Below, in pieces: positions 23,802 to 32,268 of a DNA stretch of 64,000 nt. Under the pieces are notes generated by a model. That model was given only the letters and a program-made list of their open reading frames with translations. It was not told where the DNA came from and ran no database searches. The stretch is from assembly GCF_003355155.1 (NCBI RefSeq), contig NZ_CP031320.1, positions 3,959,367-4,023,366 on the forward strand, written 5' to 3'. Numbering within the stretch: the stretch's first letter is position 1; the number at the start of each line of letters is the position of its first letter. Both the position numbers and the translations under genes were made by a program. This DNA is from Streptomyces armeniacus. Its GTDB lineage: Bacteria > Actinomycetota > Actinomycetes > Streptomycetales > Streptomycetaceae.

Positions 23802-24062
23802 GTGACCCTCGTACTGTTCGTCCTCTTCGGAGCCCTGTTCGGGCTCGGGTTCCTCAACCCCCTCTGGTGGGTGACCGCGGCCCTGCTGGCCTTCGTTCTC
23901 GTACGCTCCGTCCGCGGCGGCAGGGGCCGTGGGCGGCCTTCCGACTACGGCGAGTACCGGGCCCGCCGGGATCGCGAGAGCCGCTGGGAACGCCGCTACC
24001 GCCGCCAGCGCCGAGGGCGCTGGATGCGTCAGGAGCGCCACGATCACTATCAGCACGGGTGA
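23802..24062 (+). CDS. 86-residue small membrane protein with basic C-terminal domain
   Basis: The GTG at 23802 is chosen because GGGGAGG lies 6 nt upstream; earlier in-frame ATGs at 23751 and 23772 have no ribosome-binding site. The product has two hydrophobic helices (TLVLFVLFGALFGLGF, NPLWWVTAALLAFVLV) and then about 48 residues dominated by Arg, Tyr and Glu (YRARRDRESRWERRYRRQRR). It has the same general architecture as the mini-protein at 23296-23466, although the sequences differ. A 16-bp terminator hairpin follows within 15 bases. Confidence 0.75.
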   Translation: MTLVLFVLFGALFGLGFLNPLWWVTAALLAFVLVRSVRGGRGRGRPSDYGEYRARRDRESRWERRYRRQRRGRWMRQERHDHYQHG

Positions 24063-24074
24063 CCAGTGACACGA

Positions 24075-24110
24075 CGAAGGCCCCGACCGGCGGACCGGTC
24101 GGGGCCTTCG
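24075..24110 (+). terminator. Strong hairpin terminator
   Basis: A perfect 16-bp stem (CGAAGGCCCCGACCGG at 24075-24090, mate 24095-24110) with a CGGA tetraloop. It separates the small membrane gene from the convergent tRNA-Ser. Confidence 0.88.
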
Positions 24111-24132
24111 TGACAGCCCGGTGAAGGCTGGG

Positions 24133-24217
24133 CGGAGGATATGGGATTCGAACCCATGAGGGGTTGCCCCCAACACGCTTTCCAAGCGTGCGCCCTAGGC
24201 CACTAGGCGAATCCTCC
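24133..24217 (-). tRNA. tRNA-Ser (anticodon GGA)
   Basis: The 85-nt gene reads GGAGGATTCGCCTAGTGGCC at its 5' end and closes with ATCCTCC plus discriminator G. The anticodon loop is CTTGGAAAG-like with GGA. A long variable arm (TTGGGGGCAACCCC) is typical of tRNA-Ser, and GGTTCGAATCC forms the T arm. CCA is not encoded. Confidence 0.95.
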
Positions 24218-24291
24218 GCCGCAAACACTACAAGATTCCGGAGGGTGCTCGCGAACTCGATCCCCGGTCCCGTCATCGGGTACGGTGGGCG

Positions 24292-24382
24292 CAGCCCCTC
24301 ACGTGGCGCTATCTCTCTGAACTCCCCCAGGGCCGGAAGGCAGCAAGGGTAGGAGGGCTCTGGCGGGTGCGTGGGGGGCCCT
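24292..24382 (+). ncRNA. ffs: Signal recognition particle RNA (small, 4.5S type)
   Basis: The conserved apical domain is intact: CAGGGCCGGAAGGCAGCAAG, followed by the GGTAGGAGGGCTCTGG strand that closes helix 8. The ends GCCCCTCACG and CGTGGGGGGC pair to form the basal stem, so the RNA is about 90 nt. It assembles with Ffh to target membrane proteins. Its place between tRNA-Ser and dnaX is the usual one in Streptomyces. Exact ends are estimated from the pairing. Confidence 0.9.
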
Positions 24383-24581
24383 TGCGTGTACGGGCGCGGC
24401 CTGTACGGCGTGCGGCCGCGGGCACGAGCACGTCTGGGGGCGGCGTGATGCGGTGCGTCTGCGGCGCGTGCGCGTGCGCGCGGGGCGTGGCGGGCCGTCG
24501 GCCGGGTGCCCCGCGGGTGGTGGGGCGGGCGTTGGCTGTGAGCGTCCCCACATGTCAGCGGCGGCCTATATCGTCGTTGTT

Positions 24582-27083
24582 GTGTCGTCCCTCGCCCTGT
24601 ACCGCCGCTACCGCCCGGAGACCTTCGCCGAGGTCATCGGGCAGGAACATGTCACCGACCCGCTGCAGCAGGCGCTGCGCAACAACCGGGTCAACCACGC
24701 GTACCTCTTCAGCGGACCGCGCGGCTGCGGAAAGACGACCAGCGCGCGGATCCTCGCCCGTTGTCTCAACTGCGTTCAGGGGCCCACGCCCACGCCCTGC
24801 GGGGAGTGCGAGTCGTGCCGGGACCTGGCGCGGAACGGCCCCGGTTCGATCGATGTGATCGAGATCGACGCCGCCTCGCACGGCGGCGTCGACGACGCCC
24901 GCGAGCTGCGGGAGAAGGCGTTCTTCGGCCCCGCCTCCAGCCGGTACAAGATCTACATCATCGACGAGGCGCACATGGTCACTTCGGCGGGCTTCAACGC
25001 CCTGCTGAAGGTGGTCGAGGAGCCGCCCGAGCACCTCAAGTTCATCTTCGCGACGACCGAGCCCGAGAAGGTCATCGGCACGATCCGGTCGCGGACCCAC
25101 CACTACCCGTTCCGGCTCGTGCCGCCGGGCACGCTGCGCGACTATCTCGCCGAAGTGTGCGAGCGCGAGGCGATCCCGGTGGACGGCGCGGTGCTGCCGC
25201 TGGCCGTACGGGCGGGCGCCGGCTCCGTACGGGACTCGATGTCCGTGATGGACCAGCTGCTGGCGGGCGCGGGCGAGGACGGCGTCACGTACGCGATGGC
25301 GACCGCCCTCCTCGGATACACGGACAGTGCCCTGCTGGACTCCGTCGTGGACGCCTTCGCGACGGGTGACGGCGCGGCGGCCTTCGAGATCGTGGACCGG
25401 GTGATCGAGGGCGGCCACGAGCCCCGGCGCTTCGTCGCCGACCTGCTGGAACGGCTGCGTGACCTGGTGATCCTGGCGGCGGTCCCGGACGCGTTGGAGA
25501 AGGGCCTGATCGACGCGCCCGGCGACGTAGTGGAGCGGATGCGGAGCCAGGCCGAGGTCTTCGGCGCGGCGGAGCTGAGCCGCGCGGCGGACCTGGTGAA
25601 CACGGGCCTGACCGAGATGCGCGGCGCCACGTCGCCGCGGCTGCAGCTGGAGTTGATCTGCGCGCGGGTGCTGCTGCCGGCGGCGTACGGGGACGAGCGC
25701 TCCGTGCAGGCACGGCTGGACCGGCTCGAACGGGGCGTGCCAGGGGCTGCCGGGGCGGCTGGGGCTGCCGGGGCCGCTGGTGCGGCCGGGGCGATGGGTA
25801 TGCCCGGGGCGAACGGGGTTGATGCGGGGGCGAGTCGGGCCGCGGAGGCGGCACAGCCGCCGGCTCCGGCTCCTGCGCCTGCGCCTGCGCCCGCACCGGC
25901 ACCTGCGCCGCAGGCCCCGGCGGCTGCGGAGGGCGGCGCACCCGCCCGGCAGCCGGGGGCCTGGCCGGGCGCGGCGTCCGGCGACGCCGGTGCCGCACGG
26001 CCGCCCGAGGAGCCCGCCCCGGCGGCCGAGGAACGGCGCCCGGGTGCCTGGCCCGGTGCCGCTTCCAGTGCCGCTCCCGGTGGTGGAGGAGGGACGGGCG
26101 AGCGTCGTCCCGGAGCATGGCCGGGCGCCGGTTCACCGGCCGCCCCGGCACCGCCCGTCGACGCGGGCGCCGCGAGCGCACCCGCACCCGCACCCGCTGT
26201 CGGCGGCGCGGAGGGCGCGGAGGGCGCGGGTGGTGCCGCTGCCGCGCCTGCCGCCGTCGGGGGTACGGACAGTGCGCAGGGCGCCGCCCAGGTGCGGCAG
26301 ATGTGGCCGCAGATCCTCGAGGCCGTGAAGAACCGCCGCCGCTTCACCTGGATTCTGCTCAGCCAGAACGCGCAGGTCGCCGGCTTCGACGGCACCACCC
26401 TCCAGGTCAGCTTCTCCAACGCGGGCGCGCGCGACAGCTTCGCGAACGGCGGCAGCGAAGACGTGCTGCGCCAGGCGCTCAGCGACGCCCTCGGCGTCCA
26501 GTGGAAGGTCGAGGCGATCGTCGACCCGTCGGGCGGCGCCGGGCACGGCCCCTCGGAGGGCGGCGGCCGCGGAGGCGGCGCACCCGGCGGAGGCGCCCCG
26601 GGCGGCGGCTTCGGCAGCTTCGGCGGTGGCGGCGGACAGCCCGCGTCGCCGGGTGGCGCGCCGGGCGGCTTCGGTACGAGCGGGGGTGCCGGCGGCGGTA
26701 CGGCCGGGGCGGGCGGCCCCGCGGGCGCCGCGGACTCCAGAGGCGCGGGGGGCGCCGGTACGGGCGCGGCGCAGCCGCCCCAGGCGTCCCCCGGCCCGGG
26801 CGACAGCACCAGCACCAGCCCTGGCTCCGGCGCGTCGGGCGGCGCCGCCGGCGCCCGCCAGGCCTTGGCCTCGGCACAGGCGGCCCCCGCCGCTCCCGCC
26901 TCGTCCGGCCCGGAGACGCCCCACGGCCCCGCGACGTCGGCCCCGGCCCCGCGCCCGCCGTTCGACGACGACATGCCCGCCGAGGACGACCCCGACCTGG
27001 ACGAGACCGCCCTGTCGGGCCACGACCTGATCGTCCGCGAGCTGGGCGCGACGGTCATAGAGGAACTGCACCACGACCAGTAG
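24582..27083 (+). CDS. dnaX: DNA polymerase III subunits gamma/tau
   Basis: 833 residues. The product is the clamp-loader ATPase: Walker A GPRGCGKTT (45-53), the zinc module CLNC...CGECESC (Cys64, 73, 76, 79), Walker B IIDEAH and SRC-like sensor residues. Domain III ends near residue 375. A very long low-complexity linker follows (Gly/Ala, then alternating Ala-Pro, then Gly-rich), which encloses a short folded tau-like island around RRRFTWILLSQNAQVAGFDG. The acidic C-terminus (DDDMPAEDDPDLDE) is presumably the polymerase-binding tail. GTG 24582 gives the standard SSLALYRRYRPE start; TATATC about 9 nt upstream suggests a leaderless transcript. I see no A-rich slippery site, so the gamma form by frameshifting is not predicted. 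Confidence 0.95.
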   Translation: MSSLALYRRYRPETFAEVIGQEHVTDPLQQALRNNRVNHAYLFSGPRGCGKTTSARILARCLNCVQGPTPTPCGECESCRDLARNGPGSIDVIEIDAASHGGVDDARELREKAFFGPASSRYKIYIIDEAHMVTSAGFNALLKVVEEPPEHLKFIFATTEPEKVIGTIRSRTHHYPFRLVPPGTLRDYLAEVCEREAIPVDGAVLPLAVRAGAGSVRDSMSVMDQLLAGAGEDGVTYAMATALLGYTDSALLDSVVDAFATGDGAAAFEIVDRVIEGGHEPRRFVADLLERLRDLVILAAVPDALEKGLIDAPGDVVERMRSQAEVFGAAELSRAADLVNTGLTEMRGATSPRLQLELICARVLLPAAYGDERSVQARLDRLERGVPGAAGAAGAAGAAGAAGAMGMPGANGVDAGASRAAEAAQPPAPAPAPAPAPAPAPAPQAPAAAEGGAPARQPGAWPGAASGDAGAARPPEEPAPAAEERRPGAWPGAASSAAPGGGGGTGERRPGAWPGAGSPAAPAPPVDAGAASAPAPAPAVGGAEGAEGAGGAAAAPAAVGGTDSAQGAAQVRQMWPQILEAVKNRRRFTWILLSQNAQVAGFDGTTLQVSFSNAGARDSFANGGSEDVLRQALSDALGVQWKVEAIVDPSGGAGHGPSEGGGRGGGAPGGGAPGGGFGSFGGGGGQPASPGGAPGGFGTSGGAGGGTAGAGGPAGAADSRGAGGAGTGAAQPPQASPGPGDSTSTSPGSGASGGAAGARQALASAQAAPAAPASSGPETPHGPATSAPAPRPPFDDDMPAEDDPDLDETALSGHDLIVRELGATVIEELHHDQ

Positions 27084-27459
27084 CCCCGACGCGCGGCTCA
27101 CCCACAGGGCGATGTGCCGCCGATCGTCGCCCCCCCGGTCGCACGGCGCGCGAACGACCGTGCCCCGCGAGGCCCGCGTGCGGCCCGTGCGTACCTGTCG
27201 TACGGGAAGGAGGGGCGCGGCTCGCGTCACGTAATCCGGCGGGCAGTCGCGCCACGGGCGGAGTCCGCGACGGGCCGTCGCGCACGCACGGGTGCCCCCG
27301 CGCGGCCCGTCGGCCGCCCGTAGGCGCCGCGCGTGGTGCAGGTGTCGTACACGACCGGCGGTCCGATGTGGCGGAAACCCCGTGGAACAGGTCACCGCGG
27401 CGGCGTAGCACGTAGGCTCATGCGAGCACATACGTCGTCGACGAGCCAGGAGCCCAGTC
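27084..27459. other. 376-bp spacer with the ybaB-recR promoter
   Basis: No gene. A TAGGCT box at 27414-27419 is the best -10 candidate for ybaB, about 40 nt before its GTG. The rest is featureless GC-rich DNA. Confidence 0.4.
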
Positions 27460-27813
27460 GTGATTCCCGGTGGTGGCCAGCCCGACATGCAGCAGTTGCT
27501 GCAGCAGGCCCAGAAGATGCAGCAGGACCTCGCCGCGGCGCAGCAGGAGCTCGCCGAGACGCCCGTCGAGGGGACCGCGGGTGGCGGTCTGGTGAAGGCG
27601 ACCGTGAACGGTTCCGGTGAGCTCCAGGGCCTGGTGATCGATCCCCAGGCTGTGGACACGGCGGACGCGACCGCGGAGGAGACGGCCGAGAACCTCGCGG
27701 ACCTCGTCGTCGCCGCCGTACGGGACGCGAACGCCGCCGCCCAGGAGCTCCAGCAGCAGAAGCTCGGCCCGCTCGCGCAGGGCCTCGGAGGCATGCCGGG
27801 GCTGCCCTTCTAG
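27460..27813 (+). CDS. ybaB: YbaB/EbfC nucleoid-associated protein
   Basis: 117 residues. It has an N-terminal glutamine-rich helix ([20 protein letters not shown]), the core [20 protein letters not shown] and the helix [20 protein letters not shown], the hallmark of the DNA-binding 'tweezer' dimer family. GTG start with AGGAG 7 nt upstream. It sits between dnaX and recR as in most bacteria, which ties it to replication/repair. Confidence 0.93.
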   Translation: MIPGGGQPDMQQLLQQAQKMQQDLAAAQQELAETPVEGTAGGGLVKATVNGSGELQGLVIDPQAVDTADATAEETAENLADLVVAAVRDANAAAQELQQQKLGPLAQGLGGMPGLPF

Positions 27814-27961
27814 CAGGGGAGTCCTCGGGACAACTACGGTACGGATACGGTACGGAGAGCCGCTCCGGCGGTGCACGGCGCAAGACTGCGCAGGAGCGCG
27901 CAAGACGGTGCCGGGTGGCATCGGCAGCGGTCGGCAGGCGAGGGGAAAGGAGGGAGCATCC

Positions 27962-28561
27962 GTGTACGAGGGCGTGGTCCAGGACCTCATCGACGAGTTG
28001 GGCAGGCTGCCCGGCGTCGGTCCCAAGAGCGCGCAGCGGATTGCGTTCCACATCCTCCAGGCTGAGCCGGCCGACGTACGCCGCCTCACGCACGTGCTCG
28101 CCGAGGTGAAGGACAAGGTCCGGTTCTGCGCGGTGTGCGGCAACGTCGCACAGGAGGAGCGCTGCCGGGTCTGCGCCGATCCGCGCCGCGACCCCGCGGT
28201 CATCTGCGTGGTCGAGGAGCCGAAGGACGTCGTCGCGATCGAGCGGACGAGGGAGTTCCGGGGCACGTACCACGTGCTGGGCGGCGCGATCAGCCCGATC
28301 GACGGCGTCGGCCCGGACGACCTGCGCATACGGGAACTGATGGCCCGGCTCGCCGACGGCTCCGTCACCGAACTGATCCTGGCCACCGATCCCAATCTCG
28401 AGGGTGAGGCCACGGCGACGTATCTCGCGCGCCTGGTCTCCGCAATGGGCCTGAAGGTCACCCGCCTGGCCAGCGGTCTCCCTGTCGGGGGAGATTTGGA
28501 ATATGCCGACGAGGTCACGCTTGGGCGGGCCTTCGAGGGGAGGCGAACGCTGGATGTCTGA
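27962..28561 (+). CDS. recR: Recombination mediator RecR
   Basis: 199 residues. There is an N-terminal HhH ([17 protein letters not shown]), a C4 zinc finger (CAVCGN...CRVCADP), a Toprim domain starting [17 protein letters not shown] and the Walker-B-like C-terminal [20 protein letters not shown]. RecR forms the RecFOR complex that loads RecA on gapped DNA. The GTG at 27962, preceded by AAAGGAGG, is chosen over an upstream ATG at 27908. Its stop overlaps the start of the DUF5063 gene (ATGTCTGA). Confidence 0.96.
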   Translation: MYEGVVQDLIDELGRLPGVGPKSAQRIAFHILQAEPADVRRLTHVLAEVKDKVRFCAVCGNVAQEERCRVCADPRRDPAVICVVEEPKDVVAIERTREFRGTYHVLGGAISPIDGVGPDDLRIRELMARLADGSVTELILATDPNLEGEATATYLARLVSAMGLKVTRLASGLPVGGDLEYADEVTLGRAFEGRRTLDV

Positions 28562-29222
28562 CGCCACGCTGAACTCGATCAAGGACGACCCCAACGACTT
28601 CGCCGTGCAGATCTCCGACCAGATCGAGAGCTTCCTCGTCTCGGTCGCGGAGGTCGCCAAGGGCGACGACCCGGACAGCGCGGTCCCGTACCTGCTGCTG
28701 GAGCTCTCCCAACTGCTCCTCGCGGGCGGCCGGTTGGGCGCGTACGAGGACATCCTGCCGGACGAGCGCTACGAGCCCGACGTCGGTCCCGAGCCCGACG
28801 TCGACGAGCTGCGGCTGCGGCTCGCGGCCCTGCTGGAGCCGATCGACGTCTACACCGAGGTCTTCGACCCTTACCAGCCGCGCAGCGCGCCCGTCGCCTG
28901 CCGCATCTCCGACGACCTCGCCGACGTGGTCACCGACCTGCGGCACGGCATGGCGCACTACCGCGCGGGGCGGGTCACCGAGGGGCTGTGGTGGTGGCAG
29001 TTCTCGTACCTCTCCAACTGGGGTCCGACCGCCTCCGCCGCCCTGCGCGCCCTCCAGTCGCTGGTGGCGCACGTACGGCTGGACACCCCGCTCGACGAGC
29101 TGAACGGCCTCGACACGGACAGCAGCGCGCAGAGCGACGACGGCGAGCTGGAGGCGGAGGCCGGAGCGGTGATGGAGGCGGAGATCGCCGCGCCGCTGGG
29201 GATCAAGCCGGGCGGTTCGTAG
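28554..29222 (+). CDS. DUF5063 protein, translationally coupled to recR
   Basis: 222 residues, soluble and acidic. The core contains [20 protein letters not shown], an Asp/Glu-rich middle ([18 protein letters not shown]) and [20 protein letters not shown] before [18 protein letters not shown]5063 follows recR across Streptomyces; no activity is known to me. The start overlaps recR by 8 bases, with GGGAGG upstream. The last 20 bases overlap the convergent ROK gene. Confidence 0.88.
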   Translation: MSDATLNSIKDDPNDFAVQISDQIESFLVSVAEVAKGDDPDSAVPYLLLELSQLLLAGGRLGAYEDILPDERYEPDVGPEPDVDELRLRLAALLEPIDVYTEVFDPYQPRSAPVACRISDDLADVVTDLRHGMAHYRAGRVTEGLWWWQFSYLSNWGPTASAALRALQSLVAHVRLDTPLDELNGLDTDSSAQSDDGELEAEAGAVMEAEIAAPLGIKPGGS

Positions 29223-30567
29223 CAGCCGCGCTCGCGCCCTGTGCCGTGGGCGACGTACGTGGCGTGCGTGCCGTGCGTGGCGTACGTTGCGCGCGCGCCG
29301 TACGCCACGCCGCCAGGCCCTCCGTGGTGAGGAACGCGTCGAAGACGGACTCCATGGCCCCGGTCAGCGGTCCGCCGTCGCCGCCCAGCGCCGAGGGGGC
29401 GATACGGGCGGGCGCGTTCCGGTGGACGTCCATCAGGCCGTCCAGGTACGCCGCCGTGATCGTGTCCTGAGCGAGCGCGTACAGCTCTACGCCCAGCCCG
29501 GACAGGGTCACGGCCTCCGGGTCGAGGGCGTTGACCAGGTTGCCGATGCCGGTCCCGAGGGCGTGCGCCGTCGCCCCGACGGCGGCGAGGGCCTGGGCGG
29601 GCTCCGTAGGTGGGGTGTGCGCCGCAGGTGCGGTTGGCGTCGTACGTGGGGTGCGCGCCGTACGTGCCTCATGCTCCGTGCGCGCCTGCGCGAGGATGCG
29701 TTCCGCCGTGTCCCAGCCGCGTCCGCCGCCCGCCTCGAGTCCGAGGTGGCGGAGCAGCGCGTTGCCGCCGACCTCGAGTCCCCAGCAGCCGGTCGCGCCG
29801 CACCGGCAGCGTTCGTGCCGCCCGCCCGTCAGCCGCATGTGCCCGAACTCGCCCGCCGTGTCCGAGGCCCCGGCGAGCGGCCTGCCGTCCACCAGCAGGG
29901 CGCCGCCCAGGTCGAACGCGATGTGCAGGTGTACGCCGACGCCCACCCCGCGCAGCTGCCCGCGGCGGGCTTCGGCGAGGCCCGCGAGGCGGGCGTCGTT
30001 CCCGAGGTGGAGCGGCGGGGCGCCGGGGCCGAGCGCCAGCAGCGCGGCGACGTCCACGCCGCGCCAGCCGAGGTGCGGGATGTCCAGCAGCCTGCCCTCC
30101 CGTACGGGTCCGGCCGCCGACATCCCGACGCCCACGACGCGCGCGCCCGCCGGGCCGCCGGTCTGCTCCCTGACCGCGGCGCCCAGCGACAGCAGCGCGC
30201 CCTCGGGGGTGCCGTCGTGCGGGCGGCCGTCCACGACGGTTTCGGGGCGGCCGCCGAGTTCGCAGACGGCCAGGTCCCAGGAGTCCTCGCGCAGATCGAC
30301 GGCGAGGGCGAGCGGCCCGTACGCGTGCGGGCCCGGCACCTGCGTCGGGCGGCCGCGGGCGTGTTCGGCGGCGGGGGCCTCGTCGAGGAGCTGCTCCTCG
30401 GCGAGGCCCGAGACCAGTACGGAGACGGTGCCGCGGGCGAGGTCCAGTTCGCGGGTGAGCTGGGAGCGGGTACGGGTGGCGCCGCAGTCGTGTACGGCGC
30501 GCAGCAGTCGTACGCGGTTGTGCGCGCGTAGCTGCCCGCTGGTCCTCGCCCTGGCGTCGTCGGTCAC
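29203..30567 (-). CDS. ROK-family transcriptional regulator
   Basis: 454 residues. An N-terminal winged HTH (RLLRAVHDCGATRTRSQLTR, DLARGTVSVLVSGLAEEQLL) precedes a ROK sugar-kinase-like domain with the zinc motif CRCGATGC (after GEFGHMRLTGGRHE) and a GVGMSAAGPV phosphate loop. Such proteins repress sugar-catabolic or transport genes. Thr/Pro/Arg/Ala repeats interrupt the domain near residue 350 and form the C-terminal tail (TPRTARTPRTSPTAQ). The GTG at 30567 is used; a longer frame would run into the REP-like locus. It diverges from the MFS gene and overlaps DUF5063 by 20 bp at the 3' end. Confidence 0.87.
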   Translation of the reverse strand: MTDDARARTSGQLRAHNRVRLLRAVHDCGATRTRSQLTRELDLARGTVSVLVSGLAEEQLLDEAPAAEHARGRPTQVPGPHAYGPLALAVDLREDSWDLAVCELGGRPETVVDGRPHDGTPEGALLSLGAAVREQTGGPAGARVVGVGMSAAGPVREGRLLDIPHLGWRGVDVAALLALGPGAPPLHLGNDARLAGLAEARRGQLRGVGVGVHLHIAFDLGGALLVDGRPLAGASDTAGEFGHMRLTGGRHERCRCGATGCWGLEVGGNALLRHLGLEAGGGRGWDTAERILAQARTEHEARTARTPRTTPTAPAAHTPPTEPAQALAAVGATAHALGTGIGNLVNALDPEAVTLSGLGVELYALAQDTITAAYLDGLMDVHRNAPARIAPSALGGDGGPLTGAMESVFDAFLTTEGLAAWRTARAQRTPRTARTPRTSPTAQGASAAATNRPA

Positions 30568-30600
30568 CCGCTCATTGTCTCGCCCCGCGTGCCCCGTCCC

Positions 30601-30720
30601 AGCCGTCCGGCGTTTGAGGACGGCCCTCGGCCACGGTGGGCCTGCCGGTGGCCACATTCCGATAGGACCACGTGCCCATGGGTGGCCGCTCCGGTTCGTC
30701 CTCAATCGCCGGACGGGCTT
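30601..30720. repeat. REP-like repeat locus 2 (inverted pair)
   Basis: A forward copy (30601-30626, one C shorter in the GCCCGTCC part) and a reverse copy (about 30694-30720) face each other about 70 bp apart in the spacer between the ROK gene and the MFS gene. The reverse copy reads TCCTCAATCGCCGGACGGGC. Here the element lies in a divergent promoter region instead of at gene ends. Confidence 0.85.
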
Positions 30721-30817
30721 GGGTGGGTGGTTGCTCCGCTCCGTTCCCATGTGCCGGGCCGGTGGCCGCCCCCGGGGCGGCGGGGAGATGGGGCGCGGTC
30801 GTGATTATGCTCTCGGC

Positions 30818-32227
30818 GTGAACATAAAAGCCCCGCCTCCCCCCGCACCCGACCCCGTCGCCCGCCGGGCCCGTGCCGGTGTCTTCGGCTACTTCGTGAT
30901 CAACGGCTTCGTCATGGGCATGTGGGCGTCCGGACTGCCCGCGCTGGACGACCGGCTCGGGCTCGGGCCCGCCCGGCTCGGGTCCGTTCTGCTGCTCGTG
31001 TCCGGCGGTGCGCTGGCGTCCATGCTGATCGCCGGGCGGCTCGTCGACACCTGGTCCAGCGCGCGGGTCTGCCGGGCCGCCGGGCCCGTTTCGGCCGCCG
31101 TACTGCTCGGGCCCGCGCTGGCCGGTTCGTACGCCTGGCTCACCGTGCTCGCCGTGCTCTTCGGGCTGGGCGTCGGGATCATCGAAGTGGCCATGAACGC
31201 GCACTCGGTGGAGGTCGAGCACCGTTACGGGAGGCCGATCGTGTCGGCGTTCCACGGCGTGTGGAGCCTCGGTGGCGCGGCGGCCGGGGGCCTGACCACG
31301 GTGGGGCTGAAGGCGGGGGCCGACGGGCGGGTGCTGCTGATCGCGGTGGCGCTGGCCGTTCCGCTGGCGTTCCTGCCCGCTGCGCGGGCGCTGCTGCCAC
31401 CCGCGGAGGGGAAGGCAACGGAAGGGAAGGCCACGGAGGGGAAGGCGGCGAAGGGCGAGCCCGAGACGGAAGCCGAGACGGAAGCCGAAACGGATTCCGC
31501 AGACGTGGGGAACGGCACCGCGCTCCGCTGGGGGCTCGTCACTCTCCTGGGCATTGTCGCGTTCGCCGGGCACATGAGCGAGGGCGCGGCGATGGACTGG
31601 GCGGCGCTGCACGCCCGTTGGGTGCTGGACGTGGACCCGGCGATCGCGCCGCTCGCGTACATGGTCTTCGCCGTCGCCATGACGACCGTACGGCTGCTGG
31701 GCGACCCCGTACGGGCCCGGCTCGGCGCCGTCCGTACGATCCAGCTCGCCGGGCTGCACGCCACCGCAGGCTACGTCCTCATCCTCACCGCGCCGTTCGT
31801 CCCCGAACCGTTGCGGGTGGCCTGCGCGTGGACGGGCTGGGCGTTCGCCGGGATCGGGCTGGCCACGGTGGTGCCGGTGCTGTTCAGTACGGTCGGCGCC
31901 TCGGGCGGCGCGGTGGGCCGGGCGCTCGCGCTGGTCACGGCGTGCGGGTACACGGGGCTGCTGCTGGGCCCCGCCGTCCTCGGCTACGTCGCCGAGCACA
32001 CGTCGCTTCGTGTCGCGCTGGTGATCCCGGCGGTGATGGCGTTCCTGGTCACGGCGGTCGGCAGTCCGGCCGTACGCCGCCTGCTGGCCGTACGGCCGTC
32101 GCGCACGGTCCGTACGGGCGGCGGCGATGACGACCCTACGGGTGTCGACGACGACCGTACGGGTGCCGATGCGCACCGTACGGGTGTCGACGACGACCGT
32201 ATGCCGACGGCTGATGGGCAGCGCTGA
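30818..32227 (+). CDS. Major facilitator superfamily transporter (YbjJ-like)
   Basis: 469 residues, about 12 membrane helices. Recognisable parts are the first helix FGYFVINGFVMGMWASGLPA, the A-like loop LIAGRLVDTWSSARVC and the conserved GVGIIEVAMNAHSVEVEHRY, found in YbjJ/fucose-permease-type MFS proteins. The central loop carries GKATEGKATEGKAAKG and a TEAE repeat; the C-terminus carries (T/R)TGVDDDR repeats from a 21-24-bp DNA repeat. GTG 30818 follows a TATGCT -10 box (30806-30811) by only a few bases, so translation is likely leaderless. Substrate unknown; control by the divergent ROK regulator is plausible. Confidence 0.88.
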   Translation: MNIKAPPPPAPDPVARRARAGVFGYFVINGFVMGMWASGLPALDDRLGLGPARLGSVLLLVSGGALASMLIAGRLVDTWSSARVCRAAGPVSAAVLLGPALAGSYAWLTVLAVLFGLGVGIIEVAMNAHSVEVEHRYGRPIVSAFHGVWSLGGAAAGGLTTVGLKAGADGRVLLIAVALAVPLAFLPAARALLPPAEGKATEGKATEGKAAKGEPETEAETEAETDSADVGNGTALRWGLVTLLGIVAFAGHMSEGAAMDWAALHARWVLDVDPAIAPLAYMVFAVAMTTVRLLGDPVRARLGAVRTIQLAGLHATAGYVLILTAPFVPEPLRVACAWTGWAFAGIGLATVVPVLFSTVGASGGAVGRALALVTACGYTGLLLGPAVLGYVAEHTSLRVALVIPAVMAFLVTAVGSPAVRRLLAVRPSRTVRTGGGDDDPTGVDDDRTGADAHRTGVDDDRMPTADGQR

Positions 32228-32236
32228 ACGCCCTTG

Positions 32237-32262
32237 CGGGGCCGGGTGGTTGCCCGGCCCCG
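32237..32262. terminator. Bidirectional hairpin terminator
   Basis: A 10-bp stem CGGGGCCGGG/CCCGGCCCCG with a 6-nt loop TGGTTG lies between the convergent MFS and phosphotransferase genes. Confidence 0.75.
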
Positions 32263-32268
32263 TCCGCG

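Noticed and set aside
24582..27083. Programmed frameshift in dnaX giving a gamma form
   Set aside because: No A-rich slippery heptamer or adjacent Shine-Dalgarno/stem arrangement is present in the linker.
29203..30750. Longer ROK protein starting near 30750
   Set aside because: The extra 61 residues would be encoded by the REP-like locus; the GTG at 30567 begins the HTH region in the normal place.
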